From assembly GCF_026626635.1 (NCBI RefSeq), contig NZ_JAPNKA010000001.1, positions 9,098,501 through 9,162,500 of the forward strand: a stretch of 64,000 nt of DNA. The letters are read 5' to 3'. The notes below the pieces were generated by a model, which saw only the letters and a program-made list of their open reading frames with translations, had not been told where the DNA came from and did no database searches. The translations under genes and the position numbers were made by a program. Positions 38,335-45,906 of the stretch are shown piece by piece; within the stretch, counting starts at the first letter, position 1, and every line of letters begins with the position of its first letter. Source of the DNA: Archangium lansingense (GTDB taxonomy: Bacteria; Myxococcota; Myxococcia; Myxococcales; Myxococcaceae).

Positions 38335-38895
38335 ATGAACGCACGAAGGTTGTCATTGCTGGCGCCCCTGTTGTTGGCCACCACGACCGAGGCCGCGCCC
38401 CGCCATGAGGTATCGGCGGGGTTGTCCACCATGTTCCAGATGGGGACGTTCCGCCCCTCGCCGAACTTCATGCTGGTGGAGGTGGCCGGCCTGAGGACGG
38501 TGGCCGAGGAGGGCCCCCTGAGCGCCCTGCAGTTCGGCGGTGGCCTGCGAGTGGGTTGGCCCTCGGCGCAGCAGCAGCTTCCCCTGGAGGGCTTTCTCCG
38601 GGTGCAGCTCGGCGCGAAGCTGGGCTTCTGGCAGCCCGCGGGAGGCCTCGAGCTGGGACTGACGGGCTTCAACCAGCGCCTCTACACCCCGGTGCTTCCC
38701 GACAACCAGCTCGAGCCTCTCGAGGACGAGACCCTTGGCCCGGCCTATGGCTCCTTCACCATGAGTCCCGCGCGTTTCCAGGTGGGCCGCTTCCAGTTGA
38801 GTGCGCTTCAGCTCCACCTGGGCACCGGGCTCAAGACGCCGGGCTCCAGCGTACGCGTGCAGCTCGGGCTGGTGAGCATTGGAGGCTGGCTATGA
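38335..38895 (+). CDS. Exported hypothetical protein, probable outer-membrane barrel-like
   Basis: This 186-residue protein starts 3 bases after the preceding stop. It has an N-terminal signal peptide (basic MNARR, a leucine/alanine core, cleavage probably after TEA). The rest is rich in glycine and alternating hydrophobic residues, with several strand-like stretches ending in aromatic or leucine residues (LQFGGGLRVGW, LQLHLGTGL, VQLGLVSIGGWL). That pattern suggests a small beta-barrel or beta-sandwich at the outer membrane. No known family is recognised. Its stop overlaps the ATG of the peptidase gene, so the two are translationally coupled. A role in handling or exporting the peptide is only an inference from position. 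Confidence 0.75.
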   Translation: MNARRLSLLAPLLLATTTEAAPRHEVSAGLSTMFQMGTFRPSPNFMLVEVAGLRTVAEEGPLSALQFGGGLRVGWPSAQQQLPLEGFLRVQLGAKLGFWQPAGGLELGLTGFNQRLYTPVLPDNQLEPLEDETLGPAYGSFTMSPARFQVGRFQLSALQLHLGTGLKTPGSSVRVQLGLVSIGGWL

Positions 38896-39893
38896 AGAAG
38901 TTCTTCGCGGCCGCCAGCCTGATGCTGGCCAGCGCATGCGCCCCCACGTCCAACTACTCGGAGGAGCAGCTCTCCAGGCTCGCCACGCTGGCTGGCCAGA
39001 TCGAGACCGAGAAGCTGATGGCCCATGTCCAGGCGCTGACCGGCAACCACGTGGAGGAGACTCCCCTGGCTTGCTCGGAGCTCCAGCGCAAGGAGTACCC
39101 GCCCCTCTGTCACCTGACGAGGGACAGGGCGCGCGAGCTGATGCGAACGCGACTCGAGGATGCGGGGCTCCAGGTGCGCGACCAGACCGGTCAGCGCGGA
39201 GAGCACACCTTCACCAACCTGATTGCCGATCTGCCGGGCACCACCCATCCCGAGGAGCTCATCCTGGTCGGCGCCCACTTCGATGCCCACTACATGGGCG
39301 CGGACGACAACTCGACGGGCGTGGCGGGAGTGCTGGAGCTGGCCCGGGTCCTTTCGCAGTACCGCTTCGAGCGCACCATCCGCTTCGTGGGTTTCGATCT
39401 CGAGGAGCTCGGCGACATCGGGAGCGCCCACTACGTGGACATGATGGGTGACGAGAAGCTGGTGGCCAGCATCATCTTCGACTGCATCGGCTACTACAGC
39501 ACGGAGCCCGGCTCGCAGCAGTCCATGCCTGGGCTGCCCTCGCCCACCACGGGAGACTTCCTGGCCATCATCGGAAACGACAACTCGATCGACCTGGCCA
39601 CGGAGCTGCACCAGCTGAACGATCACCTGAAGCTGATGCGCCTGTTGTCCATCATCGCCCCGGGCAATGGCACCACCGCGGTGCCTGTCAGCGCGAGCCT
39701 GATGCGCAGCGATCACGCCCCCTTCTGGTACAAGGGGCACAAGGCCCTCTTTCTCACCGACACGGCCAACTTCCGCAACACGAACTACCACCGGGATACG
39801 GACACGGTGGAGACGCTCGCGCCCGACTACTTCCGCCGGGCCGTACAGATCTCGGCCGCGGGCCTGGCCACCTGGGCTGGAGGCCCGCAATGA
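38892..39893 (+). CDS. Exported M28-family zinc metallopeptidase (probable lipoprotein)
   Basis: The protein has 333 residues. The start is the ATG overlapping the previous stop (ATGA); a longer frame from 38556 would run through the upstream gene and lose the signal peptide. The N terminus has a signal sequence ending LASAC, a probable lipobox with Cys16. The M28 co-catalytic zinc site is visible: HFD (H129, D131), DDNSTG (139), the catalytic EE pair in DLEELG (171-172), an Asp near 197 and a late NYHRDTDT histidine. Such enzymes act as aminopeptidases or carboxypeptidases outside the cytoplasm. Within an NRPS operon it could remove a leader residue from an exported precursor, or degrade the product as self-protection. 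The family is sure, the role is not. Confidence 0.9.
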   Translation: MKKFFAAASLMLASACAPTSNYSEEQLSRLATLAGQIETEKLMAHVQALTGNHVEETPLACSELQRKEYPPLCHLTRDRARELMRTRLEDAGLQVRDQTGQRGEHTFTNLIADLPGTTHPEELILVGAHFDAHYMGADDNSTGVAGVLELARVLSQYRFERTIRFVGFDLEELGDIGSAHYVDMMGDEKLVASIIFDCIGYYSTEPGSQQSMPGLPSPTTGDFLAIIGNDNSIDLATELHQLNDHLKLMRLLSIIAPGNGTTAVPVSASLMRSDHAPFWYKGHKALFLTDTANFRNTNYHRDTDTVETLAPDYFRRAVQISAAGLATWAGGPQ

Positions 39894-40438
39894 AGATGCA
39901 GCACGTGTTGCCCAGGCTCGGGCTGATGCTCGGACTGCTGCTCGGCTCGCTGGCCAGCGCCGAGGAGGGCTCGGCTGAGCCTCTCACCCACCGCATCACC
40001 GCCTATTTTCACTCGGGACTGGACCTGTTCCTCTCCGACTTCCGCACGATGGGAGGCGTCGGCGGAGGGTTCGGGGTGCGAGACACGGTGAATGATCGGT
40101 TCATCCTCCAGGCCGATGCGCGCTATCTGCTGGGGCTTGGGAATGCGGTGGAGCTGCGTGCGGGAGCGGGTATCCAGCGGCAGGGGACGTGGACTCCGGC
40201 AGCGCTGGTGATGGTCTCGGGAATGATGGGCGGGGGGATGCGCTTCATGACGTCCGAGCGCTCCACGCCCGTGGTGGCACCCGCCCTGACCGTGGGGCTG
40301 CAGCTCGCCCCGCTGCGCTTCACCCACTCCGGGACGCAGTTCTCGCTGTTCGAACTCGGGGTCGGCGTGGGCTCGGAATGGCCGGGCCGGGGGGTGTCCA
40401 TGCACCTCACTCTGCTGGAGGCAGGCACCACTTTCTAG
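39890..40438 (+). CDS. Exported hypothetical protein, barrel-like
   Basis: This 182-residue protein has an ATG overlapping the stop of the peptidase gene (ATGA). The signal peptide is clear: basic start, leucine-rich core MLGLLLGSL, cleavage after ASA. The mature part contains glycine-rich alternating strands (GGVGGGFGV, VELRAGAGI, ELGVGVGSEW) and ends in Phe, as many outer-membrane barrels do. It resembles the product of 38335 in size and composition but I see no clear sequence identity. The three genes at 38335, 38892 and 39890 form one overlapping exported unit inside the biosynthetic locus. Confidence 0.75.
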   Translation: MKMQHVLPRLGLMLGLLLGSLASAEEGSAEPLTHRITAYFHSGLDLFLSDFRTMGGVGGGFGVRDTVNDRFILQADARYLLGLGNAVELRAGAGIQRQGTWTPAALVMVSGMMGGGMRFMTSERSTPVVAPALTVGLQLAPLRFTHSGTQFSLFELGVGVGSEWPGRGVSMHLTLLEAGTTF

Positions 40439-40444
40439 TGCCCG

Positions 40445-40478
40445 GGAGCCAATGCAGGGATCCCTTGCCGTCGGCTCC
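40445..40478 (+). terminator. Possible internal terminator or attenuator hairpin
   Basis: GGAGCC (40445-40450) pairs with GGCTCC (40473-40478) and encloses a second palindrome centred on GGGATCCC. A pyrimidine-rich tail with several T runs follows up to 40515. It could separate the exported-protein genes from the downstream hydroxylase and mbtH. Strength cannot be judged by eye. Confidence 0.4.
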
Positions 40479-40546
40479 TCCCTTCTTTCATCATCTTCTC
40501 TCGTCTCCTTTTTCACCCGGGCTCCTGAAGGCCCGTGGAGCACCGC

Positions 40547-42136
40547 ATGTCTCAGCCCGCGCTCTACCTGAAGCAGAACGTCGCCCTCGAGCCGCTGTAC
40601 AACCAGTGGTACGCATGGTGGTACCTCGTGGCGCCCTCGACCGCGCCGCTCTACGTGACCAACCACCACGTGAAGATCATGGAGTCGTTCGTGGCCAACC
40701 CGGCCATCCACGTGGCGGCGCTGAAGAATCCGGCGCTGGCGGGTGGTCCCTACCTCAACTACGGGGTCGAGCGGGCGAGCGAGGTGAAGGAGTTGCTGGA
40801 GCGGACGCGCAAGGATCAGGCGGCGTCGCTCCAGTTCGCCCAGGCGGTGTTGGAGCTGGACAAGCTGCTGGCCACGGCCAACGGCTCTTCGCTGGAGGAG
40901 CTGTACAAGAAGGTGCCGGACATCCTGCAGGGGTACGTGGAGCTGACGTACGATCTGAACAACCGGGCGTCGCCGCGTTTCTTCGAGTCGCTGCTCTACC
41001 GCAGCCCCCACTACAAGGAGACCTCGCAGAGCCTGTCCTTCCGTCTGCTGAAGGGGGACGCCCGGCCGTATGTCTTCAGCACGCCGCGGCTGGACTCCGA
41101 CAAGGACACGCTCCACGTGCACCTGCCGTTCCGGCACGAGGCCATCGACAGGCTCTACGCCATGCGGCGCACCCCGGGCCCGGTGGAGCCCATCCGCGAG
41201 GCCCTGGGCATTGGCGCCAAGGACGCCGAGCTCTTCTCCACCTTCTTCACAGAAGAGGCTCCGCGCCCGGCCCCGCGCTACGACGGTGATGGCGTGCGCG
41301 TGCGCTACTTCGGCCACGCCTGCGTGCTCATCGAGACGCGTGACGTGAGCATCCTCACGGATCCCGTCGTCAGCTACGACTTCCCGACCGACCTGCCCCG
41401 CTACACGCATGCGGATCTGCCGGAGAAGATCGACTACGTGCTCATCACCCACGGGCACGCCGATCACCTGATGTTCGAGCCGCTGCTGCAGCTGCGCCAG
41501 CGGATCGGCACCGTCGTGGTCCCGGCCAGCAATGGCGGTGCGCTGGCGGATCCCTCGCTCAAGCTGATGCTGAAGGCGGTGGGCTTCAAGAACGTGATGG
41601 CCCTGGCCGAGCTGGACACCATCGAGCTGCCGGACGGAGCCATCACCGGCGTGCCCTTCATTGGCGAGCATGCCGACCTCAACATTCAGGCGAAGATCGC
41701 CCACCTGGTGCAGCTCAAGGGTCGCTCGATGCTGATGGCCGCGGACTCCAACGCGCTCGAGCCGCGCATGTACGATCATGTTCACGCGGCCGTGGGAGAC
41801 ATCGACGTGCTGTTCCTCGGGATGGAGTCCGAGGGTGGGCCGCTGAGCTGGATGTACGGGCCGCTGCTGCCTGCGCCGCTGCCGCGCAAGATGGACCAAT
41901 CGCGGCGCCTCAACGGCTCCAATGCCGAGCGGGCGATCGAGATCGCCCGGCGCATCAATCCCAAGCAGGTACACATCTACGCCATGGGCCGCGAGCCCTG
42001 GATGGGTCATGTGATGGCGATGGGCTACCACGAGAACTCGCCGCAGCTCGTCGAGGCCCGCAAGCTGCTCGCCTGGTGCCAGGAGCGGGGAATCACTGCC
42101 TCGCTGCCTTACGTCCAGGCGGAGCTCTTCTTCTGA
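40547..42136 (+). CDS. CmlA-like diiron beta-hydroxylase (metallo-beta-lactamase fold), canonical copy
   Basis: The protein has 529 residues, with the start ATG at 40547 giving MSQPALYLKQ, parallel to the MSQPTYRLAN start of the paralogue at 36733. The N-terminal domain carries the family's LYNQWYAWWYLVAP-type opening. The C-terminal metallo-beta-lactamase-fold domain has THGHADH (H302, H304, D306, H307), GEH with Glu374 and AADS with Asp400. The spacings from the first His (72 and 98) equal those I recall for CmlA. GMESEGGPLSWMYG and YAMGREPWMGH also fit this family. The expected reaction is oxygen-dependent beta-hydroxylation of an aminoacyl group bound to an NRPS carrier. MbtH follows 37 bases later. 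Candidate substrates are Asn or the aromatic or Hpg-like residues, each present more than once. Confidence 0.88.
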   Translation: MSQPALYLKQNVALEPLYNQWYAWWYLVAPSTAPLYVTNHHVKIMESFVANPAIHVAALKNPALAGGPYLNYGVERASEVKELLERTRKDQAASLQFAQAVLELDKLLATANGSSLEELYKKVPDILQGYVELTYDLNNRASPRFFESLLYRSPHYKETSQSLSFRLLKGDARPYVFSTPRLDSDKDTLHVHLPFRHEAIDRLYAMRRTPGPVEPIREALGIGAKDAELFSTFFTEEAPRPAPRYDGDGVRVRYFGHACVLIETRDVSILTDPVVSYDFPTDLPRYTHADLPEKIDYVLITHGHADHLMFEPLLQLRQRIGTVVVPASNGGALADPSLKLMLKAVGFKNVMALAELDTIELPDGAITGVPFIGEHADLNIQAKIAHLVQLKGRSMLMAADSNALEPRMYDHVHAAVGDIDVLFLGMESEGGPLSWMYGPLLPAPLPRKMDQSRRLNGSNAERAIEIARRINPKQVHIYAMGREPWMGHVMAMGYHENSPQLVEARKLLAWCQERGITASLPYVQAELFF

Positions 42137-42173
42137 TTCTGACGTCCCCCTTCACCTATAGGAGCGCACAACC

Positions 42174-42392
42174 ATGAGCGACAATGAGGATACGACCATC
42201 TACAAGGTCGTGATGAACCACGAGGAGCAGTACTCCATCTGGCCGGCGGAGCGTGAGAACGCGCCTGGCTGGAAGGACGCGGGCAAGCAGGGTCTCAAGG
42301 CCGAGTGCCTGGAGCACATCAAGCAGGTATGGACCGACATGCGCCCGTTGAGCCTGCGCAAGAAGATGGAAGAGCAGTCGCGCCCCAACTGA
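42174..42392 (+). CDS. mbtH: MbtH-like protein, adenylation-domain partner
   Basis: This is a 72-residue protein of normal MbtH length with the signature residues: NHEEQYSIWP near the N terminus, PGW and G in the middle, a Cys-Leu-x-x-Ile stretch and WTDMRPLSLR at the end. MbtH proteins bind adenylation domains and are often required for their folding or activity. A good ribosome site (TAGGAG) precedes the ATG. It is the last gene of the plus-strand biosynthetic run and probably serves the ten A domains upstream. Confidence 0.97.
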   Translation: MSDNEDTTIYKVVMNHEEQYSIWPAERENAPGWKDAGKQGLKAECLEHIKQVWTDMRPLSLRKKMEEQSRPN

Positions 42393-42403
42393 GGGGACGC
42401 CGA

Positions 42404-42432
42404 AGCCTGCCGTCCAGCCCGGGCGGCAGGCT
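42404..42432. terminator. Bidirectional hairpin between convergent mbtH and dioxygenase genes
   Basis: A perfect 9-base inverted repeat, AGCCTGCCG (42404-42412) and CGGCAGGCT (42424-42432), has an 11-base loop. It lies between the two convergent stop codons. There is no strong T tract on either side. Confidence 0.7.
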
Positions 42433-42444
42433 CCTCAGCAGAAC

Positions 42445-43551
42445 TCAGGAGCCGGTCTTCAGGAGCGCCGCACGAGCGGCCTCCTTCTCCTTGCGCATCA
42501 TCTCCTGCTCCACCGACTGGTAGAGCGCGCGAACGTTGGCGGCGCCGAAGCCCCGCGCCTGCTTGCGCTGGATGATCTCGAAGAAGAGCGTGCGCCGCTC
42601 GTGCACCGAGCGCGTGAACACCTGCAGCAGGTAGCCCTCGCCCTCGCGATCCACCAGCACGTTGCCCGCGCGCAGCACCTCGATGTCTTCGTCCAGCTGG
42701 CCCACCCGCGCCGTCATCGCCTCGTAGTAACCGGCCGGGCTGTCCAGCAGCGGGAACTGGCGCTCGCGCAGCCCCTGCGCAGACTCCAGGATGTCGTCGC
42801 ACAGGAAGGCCAGGTGCTGCACGCCCGGCCCGCGGTGGTTGCTCAGGAAACGATCAATCTGCCCCGGCAGCTTGCCGGGCATGGGCACCATCATGGGGAA
42901 GCACACGCGGCCAGTGGCGTCCTGCACCACCTTGGAGTTCATGCCGCCGTACTGCGTCTCCACGTTCTCCTCGTGGCACTGGTGCAGCCCCAGCAGCCGG
43001 GTGTAGGCGTCCACGGTGGCCTGGAGCGTGCCCGGCATGAGGCACAGGGCCACGTGGTCCAGCGTCACCATGAGCTCGTTCTCCGGAGCGGCGGACACCA
43101 CGGGCTGGAAGCGGCCGGGCCAGAAGTCGGACTCGGGGGCCTCGCGCTGGATGAAGGAGTGGACGACGTCGCCCACCGGAGAGGCCACAGTGGCATGGAT
43201 GAGCTGGCCATGGGAGCCCTCGTACACGCGGGGCTCACGCACGGGCTGCCCACCGCGCCGCAGCGCGTCGTGGAAGGCTGCCGTCGCATCCGTGACGCGC
43301 AGCGCCACGTCCTTGATTCCGTCTCCGTGAAGCGCGACGTAGTCGGCGGCCTCGTGCTGAGTCGCCAGGGCCTGGGTGAGTACCAGCCGGATGTGGCCCT
43401 GCTGGAGCAGGAGGCTGCGGCTGCCCTGCTGGCCCGTCTCAGGACCCGCCCGGCCCGTTACCCGGAAGCCAAGACCGGAGCAGAACGGCTTCGCCGCCTC
43501 TTCCACGTTGCCCACATACATCTCGAGGTGGTCGATCCCAACGAAGTCCAC
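42445..43551 (-). CDS. 4-hydroxyphenylpyruvate dioxygenase family, probable 4-hydroxymandelate synthase
   Basis: The protein has 368 residues, with a GTG start and GAGGAAGAG upstream. It has two vicinal-oxygen-chelate halves with iron ligands H166 (LDHVALCL), H246 (GVQHLAF) and E325 (FFEII). The usual product of this family is homogentisate (tyrosine catabolism) or, in HmaS, 4-hydroxymandelate for Hpg. Three features favour HmaS. The residue 15 after the ligand Glu is Val340 (FGAANV), where the homogentisate-forming enzymes have Phe and HmaS has Ile. The conserved Asn of the PINEP motif is absent (FPMMVP). The ligand spacing (80 and 79) equals what I recall for the Amycolatopsis HmaS. It is convergent with the NRPS locus. 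Hmo and HpgT partners are not in the window. An automatic annotation would say HppD. Confidence 0.85.
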   Translation of the reverse strand: MDFVGIDHLEMYVGNVEEAAKPFCSGLGFRVTGRAGPETGQQGSRSLLLQQGHIRLVLTQALATQHEAADYVALHGDGIKDVALRVTDATAAFHDALRRGGQPVREPRVYEGSHGQLIHATVASPVGDVVHSFIQREAPESDFWPGRFQPVVSAAPENELMVTLDHVALCLMPGTLQATVDAYTRLLGLHQCHEENVETQYGGMNSKVVQDATGRVCFPMMVPMPGKLPGQIDRFLSNHRGPGVQHLAFLCDDILESAQGLRERQFPLLDSPAGYYEAMTARVGQLDEDIEVLRAGNVLVDREGEGYLLQVFTRSVHERRTLFFEIIQRKQARGFGAANVRALYQSVEQEMMRKEKEAARAALLKTGS

Positions 43552-43999
43552 GTGCGGCTCTCTTCCTCAATGCGGCCGAGTGACAGACCAGCCTACCTGG
43601 CGGTCACACTGCGAGCGTAAGCAGACTGCATTTTTCCACACCCAGCGACAAAAGGGAATCCCCTCAAGTACTGTAAATCAGGGAGGAGCTGATCTCCCCA
43701 AAGGTAGGACGTCCGGCTCCAGGTCATGGGCGGAGACGAGGGCCCCATCTCCACCCGTCCCCATCCCAGTCCATCCGGGGAGCGAAGGAGCCTTGCGCGC
43801 AGGGCTCAGGCGCAACCGAGACCCTTGAGGTCCTGAGCAAGCCGAGCGCTTTTCACCTGCTTCGCAGCTCACGACGCCTGGAGCGCCTCGGAGAGTAACC
43901 AGGCAGCCCGAGAGTCAGCCGACGCCGTCTCTCAACAGATGGACGGCCCGACGCACTTGGGCATCCCGCCCAGGCGAGCGCTGTTATATAGCGACCGCC
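43552..43999. promoter_or_regulatory. 448-base divergent intergenic region upstream of the dioxygenase gene and ffh
   Basis: There is no credible gene here. The segment next to the dioxygenase start (about 43620-43700) is noticeably more AT-rich than its surroundings and is the likely place for its promoter. Before ffh, TTATATA lies at 43984-43990, 10 bases before the ATG, within a small inverted repeat CGCT/AGCG. It resembles a -10 element, which would give a very short leader. No convincing -35 pair was found at normal spacing. Confidence 0.35.
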
Positions 44000-45646
44000 A
44001 TGCTTGAGACCGTCGCCAAGGGCTTCCGAGCCGCCAAGAACCGCCTTGCGGGCAAGAAAGAGATCACCCCGGAGATGGTGGACGAGTCGCTTCGCGACAT
44101 CCGCGTCTCCCTGCTCGAAGCCGACGTGGCCTTCGATGTGGTGAAGAAGTTCGTCGCGCGGGTGCGCGAGAAGGCCGTTGGGGAGGTGGTGCAGACGACC
44201 GTGACCGACAAGGCCGGCCAGAAGCACCGCGTCACGGCGGGCGACCACTTCGTCAAGATCTGCCATGACGAGCTCGAGGCCCTGATGGGCCCGGTGGACA
44301 CGAGCATCCAGCTCAAGCCGAAGGATCAGGTCAGCGGCATCATGATGGTGGGACTGCAGGGGTCGGGTAAGACGACGACCACGGGCAAGCTCGCCAGCAA
44401 GCTCCTCAAGGACGGCCGCAAGCCCCTGCTGGTGGCGGCGGACATCTACCGTCCGGCGGCCGTGGATCAGCTCAAGGTGCTGGGCGAGCGGCTGAAGGTA
44501 CCGGTGTACTTTGAGCCCAACGTGCCGCCGCCGGAGCTGGCGAAGCGAGGGTACGCCGCGGCGCGCGAGCAGAAGTGCGACGTGGTGCTCATCGACACGG
44601 CGGGCCGGCTGGCCATCGACGAGGCGTTGATGACCGAGCTGGAGGCCATCAAGGCGAACGTTCGGCCGGACAACATCCTGCTGGTGTGCGACGCGATGAT
44701 TGGCCAGGACGCGGTGCGGACGGCGGCCGAGTTCGACCGTCGCCTGAGCCTGGACGGCTTCATCCTCACCAAGCTGGACGGTGATGCGCGCGGTGGCGCG
44801 GCGCTGTCCATCAAGGAGGTGACGGGCAAGCCCATCAAGTTCCTGGGCATGGGCGAGTCGATGGACAAGCTCGAGGAGTTCCGCCCGGACGGCTTGGCGA
44901 GCCGGATTCTTGGCTTCGGCGACATCGTCGGCCTGATGAAGGACTTCGAGGGCGTCGTCGACGAGAAGAAGGCGGCCGAGGACGCGCAGAAGTTGCTGTC
45001 GGGCAACTTCACGATGAAGGACTTCGTCGAGCAGATCCGGATGGTGCGGCGGATGGGGCCGCTGAAGGATCTGCTGGAGAAGTTCCCGCTGTTCGGAGAG
45101 ATGACCGAGCAGCTCAATCCGGACGAGAAGGAGCTGACGAAGATCGAGGCGATGTACGACTCGATGACGCAGCAGGAGCGGCTGCGTCCGAACCTGATCA
45201 ACGACAGCCGGGTGAAGCGCATCGCGAAGGGAAGTGGCCGCAAGCCGGAAGAGGTGCGCGAGCTACTGCAGAAGTTCGGGATGATGCAGCAGGTGATGGG
45301 GACGATCGGTCAGAACCCGGGCCTGCTGGGACGAATCCCGGGGTTCAAGCAGATGGGTCAGCTGGCGCAGATGAAGAACATGGACCTGTCGAGCATCTTC
45401 GGGAAGGACCCGAAGATGATGGAGAAGGCCATGGCGGGGATGGGAATGGGCGGCATGCCGATGCAGATGCCGCAGATCGCCCCGGGCTACACGGCGCCGA
45501 TGGGCCAGGCGGCCATGGCGAAGGCGCGGATGATGGGCTACGCCCCGCCCTCGGCCACGGGCGGCAAGCCCGAGAACAAGGACGCCATCAAGGAGCGCCG
45601 GAAGCGCGAGAAGGAAAACAAGAAGAAGAACCGGAAGAAGAAGTAG
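44000..45646 (+). CDS. ffh: Signal recognition particle GTPase Ffh (SRP54)
   Basis: The protein has 548 residues. The N domain (1-100) is followed by the GTPase domain with P-loop GLQGSGKTT (118-126), DTAGR and TKLDGDARGG, then a methionine-rich M domain (MMQQVMG, the GFKQM loop, and a long stretch with MGMGGMPMQMPQ). The protein ends in a lysine/arginine-rich tail. It binds 4.5S RNA and delivers ribosomes making membrane proteins to FtsY. It is longer than the roughly 450-residue E. coli protein, mainly through the extended M domain and the basic tail. It is a housekeeping gene, transcribed away from the biosynthetic locus with its own terminator, and marks the end of the accessory region. 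Confidence 0.98.
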   Translation: MLETVAKGFRAAKNRLAGKKEITPEMVDESLRDIRVSLLEADVAFDVVKKFVARVREKAVGEVVQTTVTDKAGQKHRVTAGDHFVKICHDELEALMGPVDTSIQLKPKDQVSGIMMVGLQGSGKTTTTGKLASKLLKDGRKPLLVAADIYRPAAVDQLKVLGERLKVPVYFEPNVPPPELAKRGYAAAREQKCDVVLIDTAGRLAIDEALMTELEAIKANVRPDNILLVCDAMIGQDAVRTAAEFDRRLSLDGFILTKLDGDARGGAALSIKEVTGKPIKFLGMGESMDKLEEFRPDGLASRILGFGDIVGLMKDFEGVVDEKKAAEDAQKLLSGNFTMKDFVEQIRMVRRMGPLKDLLEKFPLFGEMTEQLNPDEKELTKIEAMYDSMTQQERLRPNLINDSRVKRIAKGSGRKPEEVRELLQKFGMMQQVMGTIGQNPGLLGRIPGFKQMGQLAQMKNMDLSSIFGKDPKMMEKAMAGMGMGGMPMQMPQIAPGYTAPMGQAAMAKARMMGYAPPSATGGKPENKDAIKERRKREKENKKKNRKKK

Positions 45647-45674
45647 CCGCAGTTTCGGTTCTCGGAGTCACCCA

Positions 45675-45719
45675 CGCGCCGCTCGGGAAGCCCCAAGGAG
45701 GGCTTTCTGGAGCGGCGCG
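45675..45719 (+). terminator. Hairpin terminator after ffh
   Basis: CGCGCCGCTC (45675-45684) pairs with GAGCGGCGCG (45710-45719). A second stem, AAGCCC (45689-45694) with GGGCTT (45700-45705), lies inside. A short T run (GTGTTTCG) follows. It starts 28 bases after the ffh stop. Confidence 0.85.
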
Positions 45720-45852
45720 GGTGTTTCGAGGGACCGAGTCCGGCGTGGTGGACGGTGCGTCCTGGGAGTGAGACGCGGTTTCCGGCGTGATTCACGGCCC
45801 AGGCAGGACTGAGGCATTCTCCGCGAGTTGTTTCGGGGACTTACGAGAGTAA

Positions 45853-45892
45853 GACCCTGGGACTCAGCCACAGGGTCCTGGAATGGACCCTG
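45853..45892 (+). promoter_or_regulatory. Mutually exclusive hairpins in leader of lipoprotein gene
   Basis: Segment 1 GACCCTG (45853-45859) can pair with segment 2 CAGGGTC (45871-45877). Segment 2 can instead pair as CAGGGTCC with segment 3 GGACCCTG (45885-45892). The structure ends 14 bases before the preferred ATG at 45907 and just before its GGAG ribosome site (45899-45902). It could be a translational or transcriptional switch, or chance in GC-rich DNA. Confidence 0.35.
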
Positions 45893-45906
45893 CACTGTGG
45901 AGAAGC

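Noticed and set aside
38556..38891. Extended start for the M28 peptidase (445 codons)
   Set aside because: The extension overlaps the upstream gene out of frame, and the internal start at 38892 has a proper signal peptide and an ATGA overlap.
36733..42136. Reading the two metallo-beta-lactamase-fold proteins as beta-lactamases or UlaG-like hydrolases
   Set aside because: Length of about 530, the N-terminal helical domain and the Glu in GEH replacing a metal-binding His fit CmlA-type oxygenases instead.
43552..43999. Small RNA or tRNA gene in the largest gap
   Set aside because: No cloverleaf, conserved tRNA arms or obvious terminator-ended transcript could be recognised.
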